Positions 48,522 through 59,051 of a stretch of 64,000 nucleotides of DNA are shown piece by piece. The position numbers were made by a program, and so were the translations under genes. The notes beneath the pieces were generated by a model. The model searched no databases. It was not told where the DNA came from and saw only the letters and a program-made list of their open reading frames with translations. Every line of letters starts with the position of its first letter. Position 1 is the stretch's first letter. The DNA is from Rebecca billardiae RCC1528 (taxonomy: Eukaryota; Haptophyta). Location of the stretch: contig OZ251231.1 of the NCBI GenBank assembly GCA_965240325.2, positions 1,488,001-1,552,000 on the forward strand, read 5' to 3'.

Positions 48522-49172
48522 ATGACGCGCTGCCTTGCGACGACTGCGCTCGCGCTCGCGGCGTCGGCGCTGCTTGCGGCCCCCGGGGCTGAGGCATTCG
48601 CTGGTGCGCGGGGCTCTGCGTTCCGCCCGCGGCTGACCTCGGCAGTGGCGCCCGCTCCGGCGGCGCACCTCCCGCGCGGGAGCGCGCGGAGTGTAGCGGT
48701 GATGGCTGACAAGCCGAAGGAGAAGGCGGCCGCGGCTGCGCCGGAGCCAGAGGTGACCTTCTTCGAGGGCCCGCCGTCGTGGACGGAGGTCGTCGTCCCC
48801 GCCATCTCCATCATCACCGTGCTCGGCATCGTGCCCTTTGTCGCCGCGATCTCGCGGCAGGTGTGGACCAAGTACAAGATCACCAACCGGCGTATCAGCA
48901 TCCAGAGTGGCTGGGGTGGCAACGACCTTGTGGAGGTGGTGTACCGGGACATTGTGGAAGTGAAGTTCCTCTTCCGCTTCGCTGGCGCCGCCGGCGACAT
49001 GGTGATGGAGCTCAGCGACGGCGCCAAGCTCGAGATCCGCTCGATGCCCAACTTTGAGGAGAACTACGACTACATCATGTCGCAGGTCAGCCCTGCGTGC
49101 CGCGAGGCGTCCAACTACAAGCCGCTGTCGAAAAACGCTCCCGCGGCGGTGTCGGCGCCGGGGGATGAATAA
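48522..49172 (+). CDS. Plastid-targeted membrane protein with bacterial-PH-like domain
   Basis: Single exon, 216 aa. Residues 1-25 are a signal peptide (ATTALALAASALLAAPGAEA) with the predicted cut directly before Phe26; a Ser/Ala/Arg-rich, acid-free stretch to about 58 is transit-peptide-like. Signal plus transit with Phe at +1 is the import signal of plastids of secondary red origin. The mature part has a hydrophobic span (VVPAISIITVLGIVPFVAAI, about 88-108) followed by YKITNRRISIQSGWGGNDLV, VVYRDIVEVKF and KLEIRSMPNFEENYDYIMSQ, which matches the compact bPH (YdbT/DUF304) fold. Related cyanobacterial and plastid proteins exist, with function unknown. Probably in the plastid envelope or thylakoid. 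Confidence 0.8.
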   Translation: MTRCLATTALALAASALLAAPGAEAFAGARGSAFRPRLTSAVAPAPAAHLPRGSARSVAVMADKPKEKAAAAAPEPEVTFFEGPPSWTEVVVPAISIITVLGIVPFVAAISRQVWTKYKITNRRISIQSGWGGNDLVEVVYRDIVEVKFLFRFAGAAGDMVMELSDGAKLEIRSMPNFEENYDYIMSQVSPACREASNYKPLSKNAPAAVSAPGDE

Positions 49173-49714
49173 TCACGCGGCTTGGGGACGACATGAGCAG
49201 CTTCGGGGCGCTGGCCCACCATCACACTTTTTGTCCATCGCCCGTAGGGCGTGAACGCGGATGCGGCGCCCGCGGTCGGCAGCCAGTGCTGTCTTCGGGT
49301 GCCGGTCACCGATGGCGCAGTGCCACGCCGCCCATGTGAGTCGTCTGAGACTACGGTCTGCCGTCTGGCCCGGCGAGTCACTGCTGCCCGGAGTCTGACA
49401 TGACGGTTGATGTCTGAGGAAGGACGATAGCGTGACAGGTAGCTAGGGGTCTCAGATAGTTGGTTCGGTGATTGTTTCATGACACTATGGGGGTAAGGCT
49501 ACCGCTACCAGCTACTGGGAGAAGTCGCCGCGTGGCAGAGCTCGTCCTCCGTGGCCGGAAACGTCACCCTTTGCTCGCCGGCGTTTTGCGGCGAAAGCGC
49601 GCGAAATCTGAAATCCTTATTGCTTGCGCTGTCGCCTGCTCCGCTGCGAACACAGCGACAGGTTCACCCATCACGTGCGAGTTCCTCCCCTCCTGCGCAG
49701 CGCGCCTATCCGCC
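49173..49714. other. Intergenic stretch upstream of the hydrolase gene
   Basis: Contains TATGGGGGTAA at 49486-49496. An in-frame extension of the hydrolase frame back to 49472 lacks family resemblance and is treated as untranslated. Confidence 0.45.
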
Positions 49715-50563
49715 ATGCCGGGAAACGAGATCGTGCCATTTGCTGGTGGCTGGCTCATGTGGTCGCTCACCCGCTTCGGAGGCTGCTATGCAGCCATGCT
49801 CCTCGCACTTCTCGTGGCGCAGCGCGCGCTCATCTTTCCTCGGCCGACGGCAGACATGCTCCTAGACCCAACGCGGGAAGGTGGGCGGCTCATCAGTGCA
49901 GGGGACGCGAGAGCGTTGTACTTTCCGGCGGGCCCCGGAAAGAGCACGCTGCTCTACTTCCATGGCAACGGCGATCAGATTGGGGGTGCCGGTGCATACT
50001 TGGGCAGCAGACTCAACTCCAACGATGGACTTGGGTTTGTCGGCATCGAGTATCCAGGCTACGGCGTCGCTCCCGGCTCGCCGTCGGAGGCGGCCTGCGT
50101 GGATGCAGCGATGGCTATCGTCGAGCATCTCGAAGCAGCGCACGGCCTGCCCCGCCGGGAGCTTGTTGTCTTCGGGCAGTCGATCGGATGCGCGATCGCC
50201 TTGAATCTGGTGACCTCGGGCGTTGGCCAACGTCTCGTCTTGCTGTCGCCATTCGCGTCGTTGTACGAGATGGCTGGCACGGCCTTCCCGATCGCCAAGC
50301 CAGCGCTTCGCCTCTTGCCATTCCTGCTACGCGACAAGCTCGACAATCTGTCGCGCGCGCGCCATGTGCGCATCCCAACACTGGTGATCCATGGGAGCCG
50401 AGACGAGATCGTGCCCTATGAGCAGGGCGAGAGGCTGGCGAGCCTCATCCCTGGGGCACGCTTCATTGGGCTCCCCATGGGTCACAATGACGTGTTCAGT
50501 CCGCCGCACGGGCACACTGTGCTGAAGCACGTGCGTTCGTTCGCTCAGGTGGTGCATCGATGA
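49715..50563 (+). CDS. Alpha/beta hydrolase, ABHD13/BEM46-like, membrane-anchored
   Basis: Single exon, 282 aa. The ATG at 49715 sets a single N-terminal membrane anchor (YAAMLLALLVAQRALIF, residues 25-41), as in ABHD13 and BEM46 proteins. The hydrolase domain holds the oxyanion loop LLYFHGNGDQIG, the nucleophile elbow GQSIG (Ser156), IHGSRDEIVPY (Asp230) and GHNDVF (His257), so the catalytic triad is complete. Also typical is GIEYPGYGVAPGSPSE. The likely activity is an ester or thioester hydrolase on a membrane face; substrate unknown. No close neighbour hints at a pathway. Confidence 0.88.
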   Translation: MPGNEIVPFAGGWLMWSLTRFGGCYAAMLLALLVAQRALIFPRPTADMLLDPTREGGRLISAGDARALYFPAGPGKSTLLYFHGNGDQIGGAGAYLGSRLNSNDGLGFVGIEYPGYGVAPGSPSEAACVDAAMAIVEHLEAAHGLPRRELVVFGQSIGCAIALNLVTSGVGQRLVLLSPFASLYEMAGTAFPIAKPALRLLPFLLRDKLDNLSRARHVRIPTLVIHGSRDEIVPYEQGERLASLIPGARFIGLPMGHNDVFSPPHGHTVLKHVRSFAQVVHR

Positions 50564-51371
50564 CCATGGCCGGCGTCTCGTCGCACCGGAGCCTGCTGGC
50601 TGGCAGCAGTCTGACTCTGCGGACTGCGGAGCCGAGGCTGGGCCGCCTGGGGCCGAACCCAGTCACCAGCGGTGCGCCGCGGGCCGGCCGGCTGGGCCCG
50701 GTCGCCCCGCGCCGGGGCAAGGCCCGGCTGGCCTGACCCGCAGGCCGCTGCACCGTGCCGCGGCAGTCGGCCGGGGCAGCATATCCTGATGGCTAATCTA
50801 CCGCTTATCCTCAATATCCTGCGCGCGGCTCACACGTACTGCGGTCGCGGAGTCGCGGACCACTTCCACGACCACAGGCTTCCCACTTAGAGACAGCTAA
50901 CAGTCTTATATACCCAGCGTGACGGACGCGGTCATCACGGCCTTGGCAGGTGGCACGTCTTCAGACGAGTCTATATCATCAAGTCATCACGGTAGTACTC
51001 CGGGATTCGGGAATCCGCGGGACTGCTCCGCCGCGGGCGCGGAGACTGAGCCCGGAGTACTATACTGACTACTACTCTGCGGTGCCATTTATAATTATTA
51101 TTAAATTATAACACCGTGAGGCTACTTCGCAGCAACTCCGTAGCGGTGCCGCGCGGCATGACGCGCATCCATAGTATCGTCATCATCATCATATATGGGC
51201 GGCTTGAATTCCGTCACCAGACTTTCCGTCGCATTAGTTAGATGGGGGACACTGGCGGCATGATGGGCTGATGCCGCTGATGGCCGTGATGGCGCATGAG
51301 ACACGACAGTGAGTGATGCCATGCAATGCCCGGCGGCCCGCAACTGTCCGAAAGACGTAAAGAGTGAACTG
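50564..51371. other. Intergenic stretch before the transposon
   Basis: No coding exon supported. Holds the foldable 70-bp element at 50993-51062. Confidence 0.5.
50993..51062 (+). repeat. Three-stem foldable palindromic element
   Basis: Outer arms TAGTACTCCGGG (50993-51004) and CCCGGAGTACTA (51051-51062) are perfectly complementary over 12 bp. Inside lie GGATTCGGGAATCC (51003-51016, 6-bp arms) and CTCCGC..GCGGAG (51026-51031 and 51039-51044). Either a foldback element or a structured RNA; it lacks tRNA signatures. Confidence 0.6.
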
Positions 51372-51375
51372 TGAA

Positions 51376-52470
51376 CGGATATCCCACTGCGATCCTATCC
51401 CATAGGATTCAATCCTATGGCATAGGATGGCCCCAGGGACGACTCAGCAGACGACATTTTCTCACGTTGCCGAATGGTACGACTGCACCTAGGGGTCGGT
51501 AGCAGTGTCGCCACCATCCGCCAGAGCGAGCTTGTTGTGATTTTCGACCACCACCGCATGTTTTGGGCTCCACGGATGGAGCGCGTGAAGCCGTCGCGGT
51601 CGCTGCCGCCTTGCGACTCCACGGCGGCAACGCCGACCGACATGTGGCACTTGTAGATGACACCCAGCTTGATGCTCACACATCGTGGTTCACTGTGCTC
51701 GACCGGAGCCGTACGAGGTTCATCCACAATGCGTTTTGGACCTCGCCAAGCACGGCATTGTACGTCACGCCGGGGCTGCGCGCGCAAGCCGCTGCGGGTC
51801 GCTCGCGTCGTCAGGTGGTTGCGATCGAGCATCGGCGCGCATGTAGAGCAAGCCTCGGAGGTAGCCGGAACATCTTGCCATGCCGCGTGCGTGGATGGTA
51901 TCGCACCTGTAGACACGCCATGCGTGTGCCGCAGTCGATTTACGCGCCGCTCGACCCGCACGCTCTTGGATTCGTGGGCTCGTGGTCCTCAAGGACGGCC
52001 GCCACCATCGTGGGAGGTCCGTGGCCGCACGCACGATGGCGGTTGCCCTCTCTTCGCCCCGCCACAGAATCGGTGTGCCACGGGCAGCAACGCGCCTGGC
52101 GGCGTGGGCGGCGGTGCGGGCGGCAGCGCGGGCATCCGGTGCGAGCACCCGCCGGCGCCGTCCGTGCCCAGGGTCGCCGCTCGGCTGCCAGGGGCGAGCA
52201 ACTGACGCTGTCATGCCGATCCTATGTAGCCGTCCCTGGCGCGGATCCTATGGCATAGGATCGCGCGCGCGCGCGCGGTCGCGCGCGCGCGCGCGCGACC
52301 GCCGTGGCAGTGGCGGCAGGCGGAGATGGTGTGTGTCGACAGCCGGTGGAGTTGTGTGTACGATATAGCAACACCGATGATCGTATGCGCAAAACTGAGC
52401 CGCTGGCGCTCTGGTGAACTCATCCTATGCCATACGATCAGATCCTATATCTGTTGCAGTGGGATATCCG
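51376..52470. mobile_element. 1,095-bp DNA transposon with 15-bp terminal inverted repeats and TGAA target duplication
   Basis: The ends are CGGATATCCCACTGC (51376-51390) and its exact reverse complement GCAGTGGGATATCCG (52456-52470). TGAA flanks both sides (51372-51375 and 52471-52474). Just inside each end lie ATCCTAT..ATAGGAT palindromes: two at the left (51392-51427), at the right ATCCTATGCCATACGAT near 52424, plus one internal copy near 52245. The inside holds open frames on both strands but none that I can match to a transposase; no DDE motif could be placed. Likely non-autonomous. A 4-bp duplication excludes piggyBac (TTAA) and Harbinger (3 bp); Sola- or Ginger-like remains possible. 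Confidence 0.75.
52262..52298 (+). repeat. (CG)n alternating tract inside the transposon
   Basis: Two CG runs separated by GGT; alternating purine-pyrimidine sequence able to form Z-DNA. Confidence 0.8.
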
Positions 52471-52474
52471 TGAA

Positions 52475-52941
52475 GTGCGCGCCGGGGCGCCGTGTCCGAC
52501 TCATCTCGGTTAACTACTATTTACTAGTACACAGCAGCAGACTGCATCACGGATGCCGCCGGCCAGCAGATCATCGAAGGAACACGACGCGTACTATGCA
52601 TACTGCGGCTATGAGTGATGTCGTATGACGAAGATTGAGTTCATCATCAATGCCGCAACCCGCATTATGACGTCGTGTCATCCGCGACGGTCGTGTCACC
52701 TCCGGCGGCAGCGGCGCCAGTGCTCGGACAGTGCGAGCCGCGTGGAGGCGATAGACGCGGCGCCGCTGCGATCGCTTCGTGCCGGGGGTGGCACCCGTGG
52801 TCCCCGTCCATGGCCATCGGCAGCCAGTGCGCGTGCAACAGCAGCGTTGAGCAGCCTTCTGAAGATGACGTTATGGAACTAGTATTTACTCCGCATGCTG
52901 ATCTAGTTCATGGACTCCGGTTGCCCGCGCCGCGTTCGAGC
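52475..52941. other. Intergenic stretch between the transposon and the EF-Tu 3' end
   Basis: No gene or repeat recognised. Confidence 0.5.
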
Positions 52942-54507
52942 TCAATCCATCAGCTTGGAGACAACGCCCGCGCCCACAGTCCTGTTTGGCGCGACAGGTG
53001 GGCGGGGCGCGCACGCGATTCGGCGGCAAGGGTCCGGATCAGCCAGGCGCGCGCACGCGCATGCGTGGCGGCTGCGCACGAGGACACGCGCGGGCCGGAG
53101 CGAGCCGCTGCGTGCGCTCACCGCCCGCCCTCGCGGAATGCGAAACGCATGCCCTCGTTCAGCGCGACCGGCGTGAGGAGCTCGCACTCGACGGTGCAGT
53201 TGTCGCCGGGCAGGACCATCTGCCTGTCCTCGTCGAGCTTCACCGAGCCGGTGATGTTGGCCGTGCGGAAGAAGAACTGCGGCGAGTAGTTGGTCATGAA
53301 GGGCGTGTGCCGCCCTCCCTCCTCCTTTGTGAGCGCGTAGATCTCGGCCTGGAAGCGCTTGTGCGCCGTGAGCGAGCCGGGCTTGGCGAGCACCTGTGCC
53401 GAAGGCGGGCCGAGCCGTTTCGCGCGCGCGCGCGTGAGCGGGGCAGCGCGCGCGCCAGGCAATACCCAATAGCGTACCCCCGGGTCCGCGCTCGCGCGCG
53501 CTCGAGCGCGCGCGCGGCGCGAGTGCGGTGCGCAGCACCTGGCCGCGCTGCAGCTCCTCGCGCTTGACGCCCCGGAGCAGCGCGCCGATGCTGTCGCCCG
53601 CCTGGCCCTTGTCGAGCAGCTTGTGGAACATCTCGACGCCCGTGATCGTCGTCTTCGACACCGTCGGGTTCAGCCCCACGATCTCGAGCTCCTCGCCCAC
53701 CTTGACGGTGCCGCGCTCGACGCGTCCCGTCGCCACCGTCCCTCTTCCCGCGATCGAGAACGTGTCCTCGATCGGCATGAGGAACGGCTTCTCCGTGTCG
53801 CGCTCGGGCGTGGGGATGTACGCGTCGACCTCGTCCATCAGCTTGAGCACGGCGTCCTTCCCGATCGCGTCGTCCCGCCCCTCCAGCGCCGCGAGCGCCG
53901 AGCCGCGCACGATCGGCACGTCGTCGCCCGGGAACTTGTACTGCGAGAGCAGCTCGCGGATCTCCATCTCCACGAGCTCGAGCAGCTCCTCGTCGTCGAC
54001 GGTGTCCACCTTGTTGAGGAAGACGACGAGCGCGGGGATGCCCACCTGGTTCGCCAGCAGCACGTGCTCACGCGTCTGCGGCATCGGCCCATCCGCTGCC
54101 GACACCACCAGGATCGCACCCTCCATCGTCGCCGCGCCGGTGATCATGTTCTTCACGTAATCCGCGTGGCCCGGGCAGTCGACGTGGCCATAGTGGCGCG
54201 TATCTGTCTCGTACTCGATGTGCGTCGAGTTGATGGTGATGCCGCGCGCCTTCTCCTCAGGCGCCTTGTCGATGTCTGCGTACCCTTTCGCCTCGCCGCC
54301 GAGCTTGTCCGAGAGCACCTTGGAGATGGCGGCCGTGAGCGTCGTCTTGCCGTGGTCAACGTGCCCGATGGTGCCAATGTTGAGGTGTGGCTTCGTACGG
54401 TCGAATGTGGAGAGCGCACGCACGCCAAGCCAGCCCCGCGGCGCGCCGCCGGCCTGCGCCGCCGTCCACGCGTGCCGAGCCGCCAGCAGCGCCGATCGCG
54501 ACGACAT
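52942..54507 (-). CDS. TUFM: Mitochondrial translation elongation factor Tu
   Basis: Three exons, 54507-53539, 53393-53122 and 52981-52942; introns of 145 and 140 bp (donors GTGCTGCG and GTGAGCGC). Product 426 aa. Presequence [18 protein letters not shown], then ALSTF, is Arg/Ser/Ala-rich with no acids, fitting mitochondrial import. G motifs: GHVDHGKT (G1), RGITIN (G2), DCPGHADY (G3), NKVD (G4) and GSAL (G5). Domains 2 and 3 follow, with [30 protein letters not shown] and, split over the last intron, [17 protein letters not shown]. It carries aminoacyl-tRNA to the mitochondrial ribosome using GTP. The clean bacterial type and presequence separate it from cytosolic EF-1A; a plastid EF-Tu would normally be plastid-encoded here. 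Confidence 0.94.
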   Translation of the reverse strand: MSSRSALLAARHAWTAAQAGGAPRGWLGVRALSTFDRTKPHLNIGTIGHVDHGKTTLTAAISKVLSDKLGGEAKGYADIDKAPEEKARGITINSTHIEYETDTRHYGHVDCPGHADYVKNMITGAATMEGAILVVSAADGPMPQTREHVLLANQVGIPALVVFLNKVDTVDDEELLELVEMEIRELLSQYKFPGDDVPIVRGSALAALEGRDDAIGKDAVLKLMDEVDAYIPTPERDTEKPFLMPIEDTFSIAGRGTVATGRVERGTVKVGEELEIVGLNPTVSKTTITGVEMFHKLLDKGQAGDSIGALLRGVKREELQRGQVLRTALAPRARSSARERGPGGTLLGIAWRARCPAHARARETARPAFGTGARQARLAHGAQALPGRDLRAHKGGGRAAHALHDQLLAAVLLPHGQHHRLGEARRGQADGPARRQLHRRVRAPHAGRAERGHAFRIPRGRAVSARSGSLRPARVLVRSRHACACARLADPDPCRRIACAPRPPVAPNRTVGAGVVSKLMD

Positions 54508-54796
54508 CCTGCTCGCGCGTGTTCGACGGCGGAACACGTGGGTCCCCCAGTGGCAGCGGCGGCTTGAGGGGGGTTGCTTATTCGCGGAACGGCTTGTATA
54601 ACTATTCGTGAACCGCCGCGTGCGGCCACTATCGCTTTGGACGTGAGTCCATACAGAGTGGGTAACCTTTCAGAAAGGAAGCCCTACCCATTGGAACCAA
54701 CCGCTAACCGCGCGAGGTGAAGGTCGGGGCGGGGCGGCCTGCGGGGCCTGCAACTCCTGCCACGGCCCTCGCGAGTGCGAGGGCGCGCGCAGAGCC
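54508..54796. promoter_or_regulatory. Divergent promoter, EF-Tu / cation channel
   Basis: 289 bp between opposite start codons. Confidence 0.4.
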
Positions 54797-56826
54797 ATGG
54801 CCGTCGCGGCGGCCCTGGCCGCTGTGAAGACCAAGCGAGACGCAGAGTCCGGCAAGGACGACGAGGATGACGAGCTCCGCGCCGCCATGGAGCGGGCCGC
54901 GCGCCCGAGTGGGCACGATCTGACAGCAGACATGGATTCCGACGCGGAATCGACACATGCTGGTGGTGACGGCAATAAGAGCACGCTCCCACCGGTGCGC
55001 GTGCTCTCGGAGGAGACACAAGCCGCCCGCATCGCCGCTCAGCGCGCCGCCCGGCGAGGCGGCCAGAGCGACATGACGAGAAGGCGAAACTCGGTCGACG
55101 CGCTCGTCGATGCGCGGATGGCCGAGTTGGCCGAGGCGAACAACAAGGCGCCCCCGAAGCCGGGCTCGGTGCGATGGTACCAGCAGGTGGCGCGCGTGCT
55201 GTACGAGACACCCGCCATGCAGATGGGCGTCGCCGGGCTCATCGCCGCCAACTTCCTCTTCTCCGCCGTGGAAGCGCAGCTCGCCGAGAGCAGCACACCG
55301 GAGAGCATCGCCGTGTTCAGCGTGACAGAGTGGAGTGCGCGCGCGCGCGCGCGCGCGCGCGCGCGCGCGGTCGTTCCCATGCTGCACTGAGCGTGGCACG
55401 CCCTGGCGTGGCGCGGGGGCGGGCGGGCGGCGGCGCTCACACCTCGCGCCGCGCGGCGCGCGCCTGGCCGGCCGCGTGCCCGGCAGTCTTCGCGGTGGCC
55501 TTCACGGTCGAGCTGGTGTGGAACGCGGCTGCGTACTGGCTGAAGGAGTTCTGGGCGTCGGGCTGGAACGTGTTCGACGTGTTCATCGTGGCGGTGACGT
55601 GGGCCAAGCTGCTGCTCTCGAACCTGCCGGGCGTGGGCGTGCTCCGCCTCTTCCGCGCGTTCCGAGTCTTCCGGCTGTTCAAGCGGATCGAGAGCCTGCG
55701 CACGATCATCGAGGCGGTGTTTGCGTCGCTGCCGGCGGTGGGCAACGCGTTCATCGTGCTGGGGATCCTGATGGGGATCTGGTCGATCATCGGCGTCGAG
55801 TTCTTCGGCGAGTACGCCGAGCAGCACTTCGCCACCTTCACCAAGGCGATGTTCACAATGTGGCAGATCATGACGCTCGACGGCTGGGCGCTGATCGCGC
55901 GCCGGCTCATCTACGGCTCCAGCTCGACCAACGAGATCACGGCGCCGATCTTCTTCGTGAGCTACACGTTCATCGCGGCGATCGTGATGACCAACGTGGT
56001 CATCGCGATCCTGCTCGACAACTACCTCCGCGCGATCGACCGCGCGAAGGAGGAGAAGGAGGAGGCGGAGGCGCTGCGGCGCGAGGAGGAGGAGAAGGCG
56101 GCGCTCGAGCAGAAGCGGCAGAGGATCGCCGCAGGCGGCGACGTGCGCGCTGCGCCGCGCCGGCGCCGGCCGGCCGCGCATCCGTGCGCCGCCGCGCACG
56201 GGCCGACGCCCGCCCCCACGCCCGCCCGCGCCGCGCGCCGCCTGCGCGCGCAGGACGAGACCCAGATCATCGACGCGTCCGCGGCGTCGGAGCTCGCGCC
56301 CACCGTCGTGCCGCAGGTGATGGCCAAGCTGTGCTCGCCGCGCAAGCTGCGGCGGATGGGGCGCGACCAGCTGCTCGAGCTCGCGGCCGTGCTCTTCTCG
56401 AACCACCTCTCGCGCGACCGGCTGCTGCACTACGCGCACGCCAAGGTGGCCGGCGGCAAGGTGCCCGAGGACACCGTCGCCGGAGACCTGCTGCGGGCGC
56501 TCGCAGGGCTCTACGTTCCGGAGGAGGTGCTGACGCAGCGCGCGAGCGAGGCCTCCGTCATCGGCGGCTCGTTCAAAGTCGTGCTGCCTGGCGGCGGCGC
56601 GTTCGGGGGCCTGGGGGGAGCGCGCAGCGCCAGCGGCAGTGTGAGCTTGCCGCCGCCGCGCGCGACCCACGGGGACTTTGAGCCAGCCGGACAAAGCGCG
56701 CGTGCCTGGGGAGGCGTGGATGCCGTCATTCCTCTGAGTGGCACCTCGGCCGCGGAGGGCGGCGACGTCAACGGGGGCGACGATGAAGGGCGCAAAAGCA
56801 GGCCTCCGTTGGGCCCTGACCTGTGA
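54797..56826 (+). CDS. Single-domain voltage-gated cation channel (EukCat / BacNaV-like)
   Basis: Exons 54797-55334, 55487-56142 and 56254-56826; the first intron (152 bp) is clear, the second (111 bp, a multiple of three, GTGCGCGC..GCGCAG) is placed by splice sites only. About 588 aa. After an acidic N-terminus (1-130) come S1 (MGVAGLIAANFLFSAV), S2 (created across intron 1, VTEWIFAVAFTVELVW), S3 (VFDVFIVAVTWAKLLL), S4 with five regularly spaced basic residues (LRLFRAFRVFRLFKR), S5, a pore loop MWQIMTLDGW and S6 (VMTNVVIAILLDNY), then a coiled coil rich in Glu. One six-helix unit means four subunits per channel. The filter TLDGW has Asp where bacterial Na channels have TLESW, suggesting Ca2+ or mixed cation passage. 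Plasma or flagellar membrane is likely. Confidence 0.88.
55337..55369 (+). repeat. (GC)n tract at the 5' end of the channel gene's first intron
   Basis: 33 bases of strict GC alternation begin two bases after the GT donor; the donor itself merges into the repeat. Z-DNA-forming and length-variable. Confidence 0.85.
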
Positions 56827-59051
56827 TGCTATCGGTGTGACAGCTCACCCTAGCTGTCTGATCACGCCTCCGACGGCCAGCGCCGATCGCCGAGGCCGAG
56901 AGCGATGCGCACGCTGCCACTGCTAACAGGTTGCGCGACAGGGAAATTGACCGGCCGCGACTGACGACAGATCACGGCCGTGCTTGGATAGCTGGTTACA
57001 TTCTGGTCACATTCACACTGGACGACTGGGCCGGCAGACGCGGCCTGTCCACCCGTCTTGAAGTCGCCATGCGCCCGGCCGCGGCGCGCGCTCTCGCGCG
57101 CTGCACGATGCCCGCTGTTGCGGGTGCAGCGCGCCACTCCGCGCCTTGATCGGCCACATCTTCCTGCTTGAGTAGCATGTACCGAAAGTCAACCACCCTG
57201 CTCGAGAGCTCCAATCGTGACATCACGCAGCCGCGCGGCAAGTTCACGCGGCATCTGAGTCAGAGGGCAGCAAGCAGGCTGTCTCAGCCTGGAAGAGGCC
57301 CAGGCCCGGTGTGAAGAGAGGTAGCAATGCAAGGTGGATACGTGCCGTGCACGTTGCCGCCTGGCCGCACACGACGTTCACAGCCTACAAATTGCGCGTG
57401 CGTGCTTGTGCTCGGCCACGTCCATTCATCAGCTGTGCGTGGACTGGATGGAGCGCGCGCGCGACTGGTCTTGCACATCACGTCGCGCAGCAACAGTCGC
57501 GGGGGGAGACGCGCAACACACATAGTATGCGACAACCTTGCAATGTTCATCCAGCGCGTGTTGGTGAGGGTCGAAAAGCTGGCGGCGGATACCTCTCACC
57601 GCTCGGTTGCACTTGATGGTACGCCGGCCGGAGCGCTGAACTGTCAGAGTGGTGGCATGCTCGAGGCTCTTGGATGACGAGGCGGTCGCTACGCAGTCTA
57701 TCTATGCCGTCAACAAGAAGAACGGCATCCACGCACGACGCTTCGCGAGCGCAGACCTGCTTCCGCGCTGCGACGCGCATCGACAATAATTGCTCAGCAG
57801 GCTGACGAGGCTCCACGCCTCACTCGCGCCCAAGAACAGCAGGGCGAGTGCTAAGAAGCGGGCGAAGGAAGCTGTCACTCGCTGCGGCAAGGACGCTCCG
57901 GCTGCGCGCGAATGGTCAGTGAGCCCTACATAGCCTTCTTTGTCTCGCGCGAGCGCAGTATCAAGGGTGAGGCGCGAGGTGTTGCAGACAGACAGACGGT
58001 CGCACAGGCTCACGTAGACAGCTCGAGCCTCGATGGTGATGGTCGAAAAGCTTCTATTGAGTGTTCAGATGCAGAGCGCGTGCGTATACCGAGCAGGAGC
58101 TCACGACCTACATGGTATCTATGCCAAGTATGGATCTCCCCGCCGGCCCACAAGTCGCTGACGACTTACTGTCGAACTCGAATGCTCGCGCGCGGCACTG
58201 CGAGCGAAGGAAGGCTGCACTCTTCGACGAGCTCGGTCCGATCTTGACGGTTTGCCATGCGGCGCGTGGTGACGGGCCCTGGGCTCGAGGCGGATGGCGC
58301 GTGCGGCTAGAAGCAGATAGAGCCGGACGTGTGCGCTCGCTCCTAGACGCGTCGAAGGGAGGACTGTCTCCAGCTGCCTGATGATCCTGGACGAGAGGAT
58401 GCTGCTGCTGTGGCATCGCCGTCCAACGCGACGTGTGATGACGTTCCGATCGGATGATGACAGTCACTGCCGCAAGGCGCGGGGGTCAAGGCGGTGCTAG
58501 CTCACGGGATGCAGCACACTCGGACAAGTCATGACGACACGCGCATTCAGCTAGTCATCATGCGGGGCTGCGTCAACGCGAGGCACGCGCGAGCGGCGAG
58601 TGGGCGGGCGCCATCCTTCAGAGGCACCGGTTTCCGCGAATGTGACACCAGCAAGCGGACAGTTTCTGTGCAACCTGTCTGCGGTCCGCCGCGTCACGCG
58701 CAGCCGCGGGGCCGGGCGGCACTGGCGGCTTATTCGGGCATTCCGCATTGTTCAGATTTCAGTCGGCCCCGTAGCGTAGCTCCTCAGACCTTCGAGGCAG
58801 GCTCTCCAAGTCCAGGCAGCGCAGACGGGCAGACGGCCCTTCCGACAGCGCCAGGCGTCGGCAATAACTGACGATGATGAACGTGTCCCGTACTCGTAGT
58901 CCGCCGTGACTCCTGATGGACTAATAATGCTCATCCTCGCGTGACACGCGGGCGGCGAGTTACACAGTCAGTATGAGTAGCCGCGGCTGATGGCATGTCG
59001 AGCCTGAGCCCTGGGCCTGATGATATCGCGCGGAGCCGTCTGAAAGGCGGG
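56827..59051. other. Convergent intergenic stretch, 2.2 kb
   Basis: Between the channel and PWP1 3' ends. Short protein-like fragments occur near 57540-57780 and 58080-58260 on the plus strand, in shifting frames without domains; they may be remains of a dead gene. No repeat or RNA gene recognised. Confidence 0.4.

Noticed and set aside
50993-51062. tRNA gene
   Set aside because: Cloverleaf-like stems are present but no T-loop GGTTC-type sequence, no anticodon loop of seven and a 12-bp closing stem.
51395-51961. Transposase inside the TIR element (piggyBac considered)
   Set aside because: No DDE or zinc motif could be placed, and the duplication is TGAA, not TTAA.
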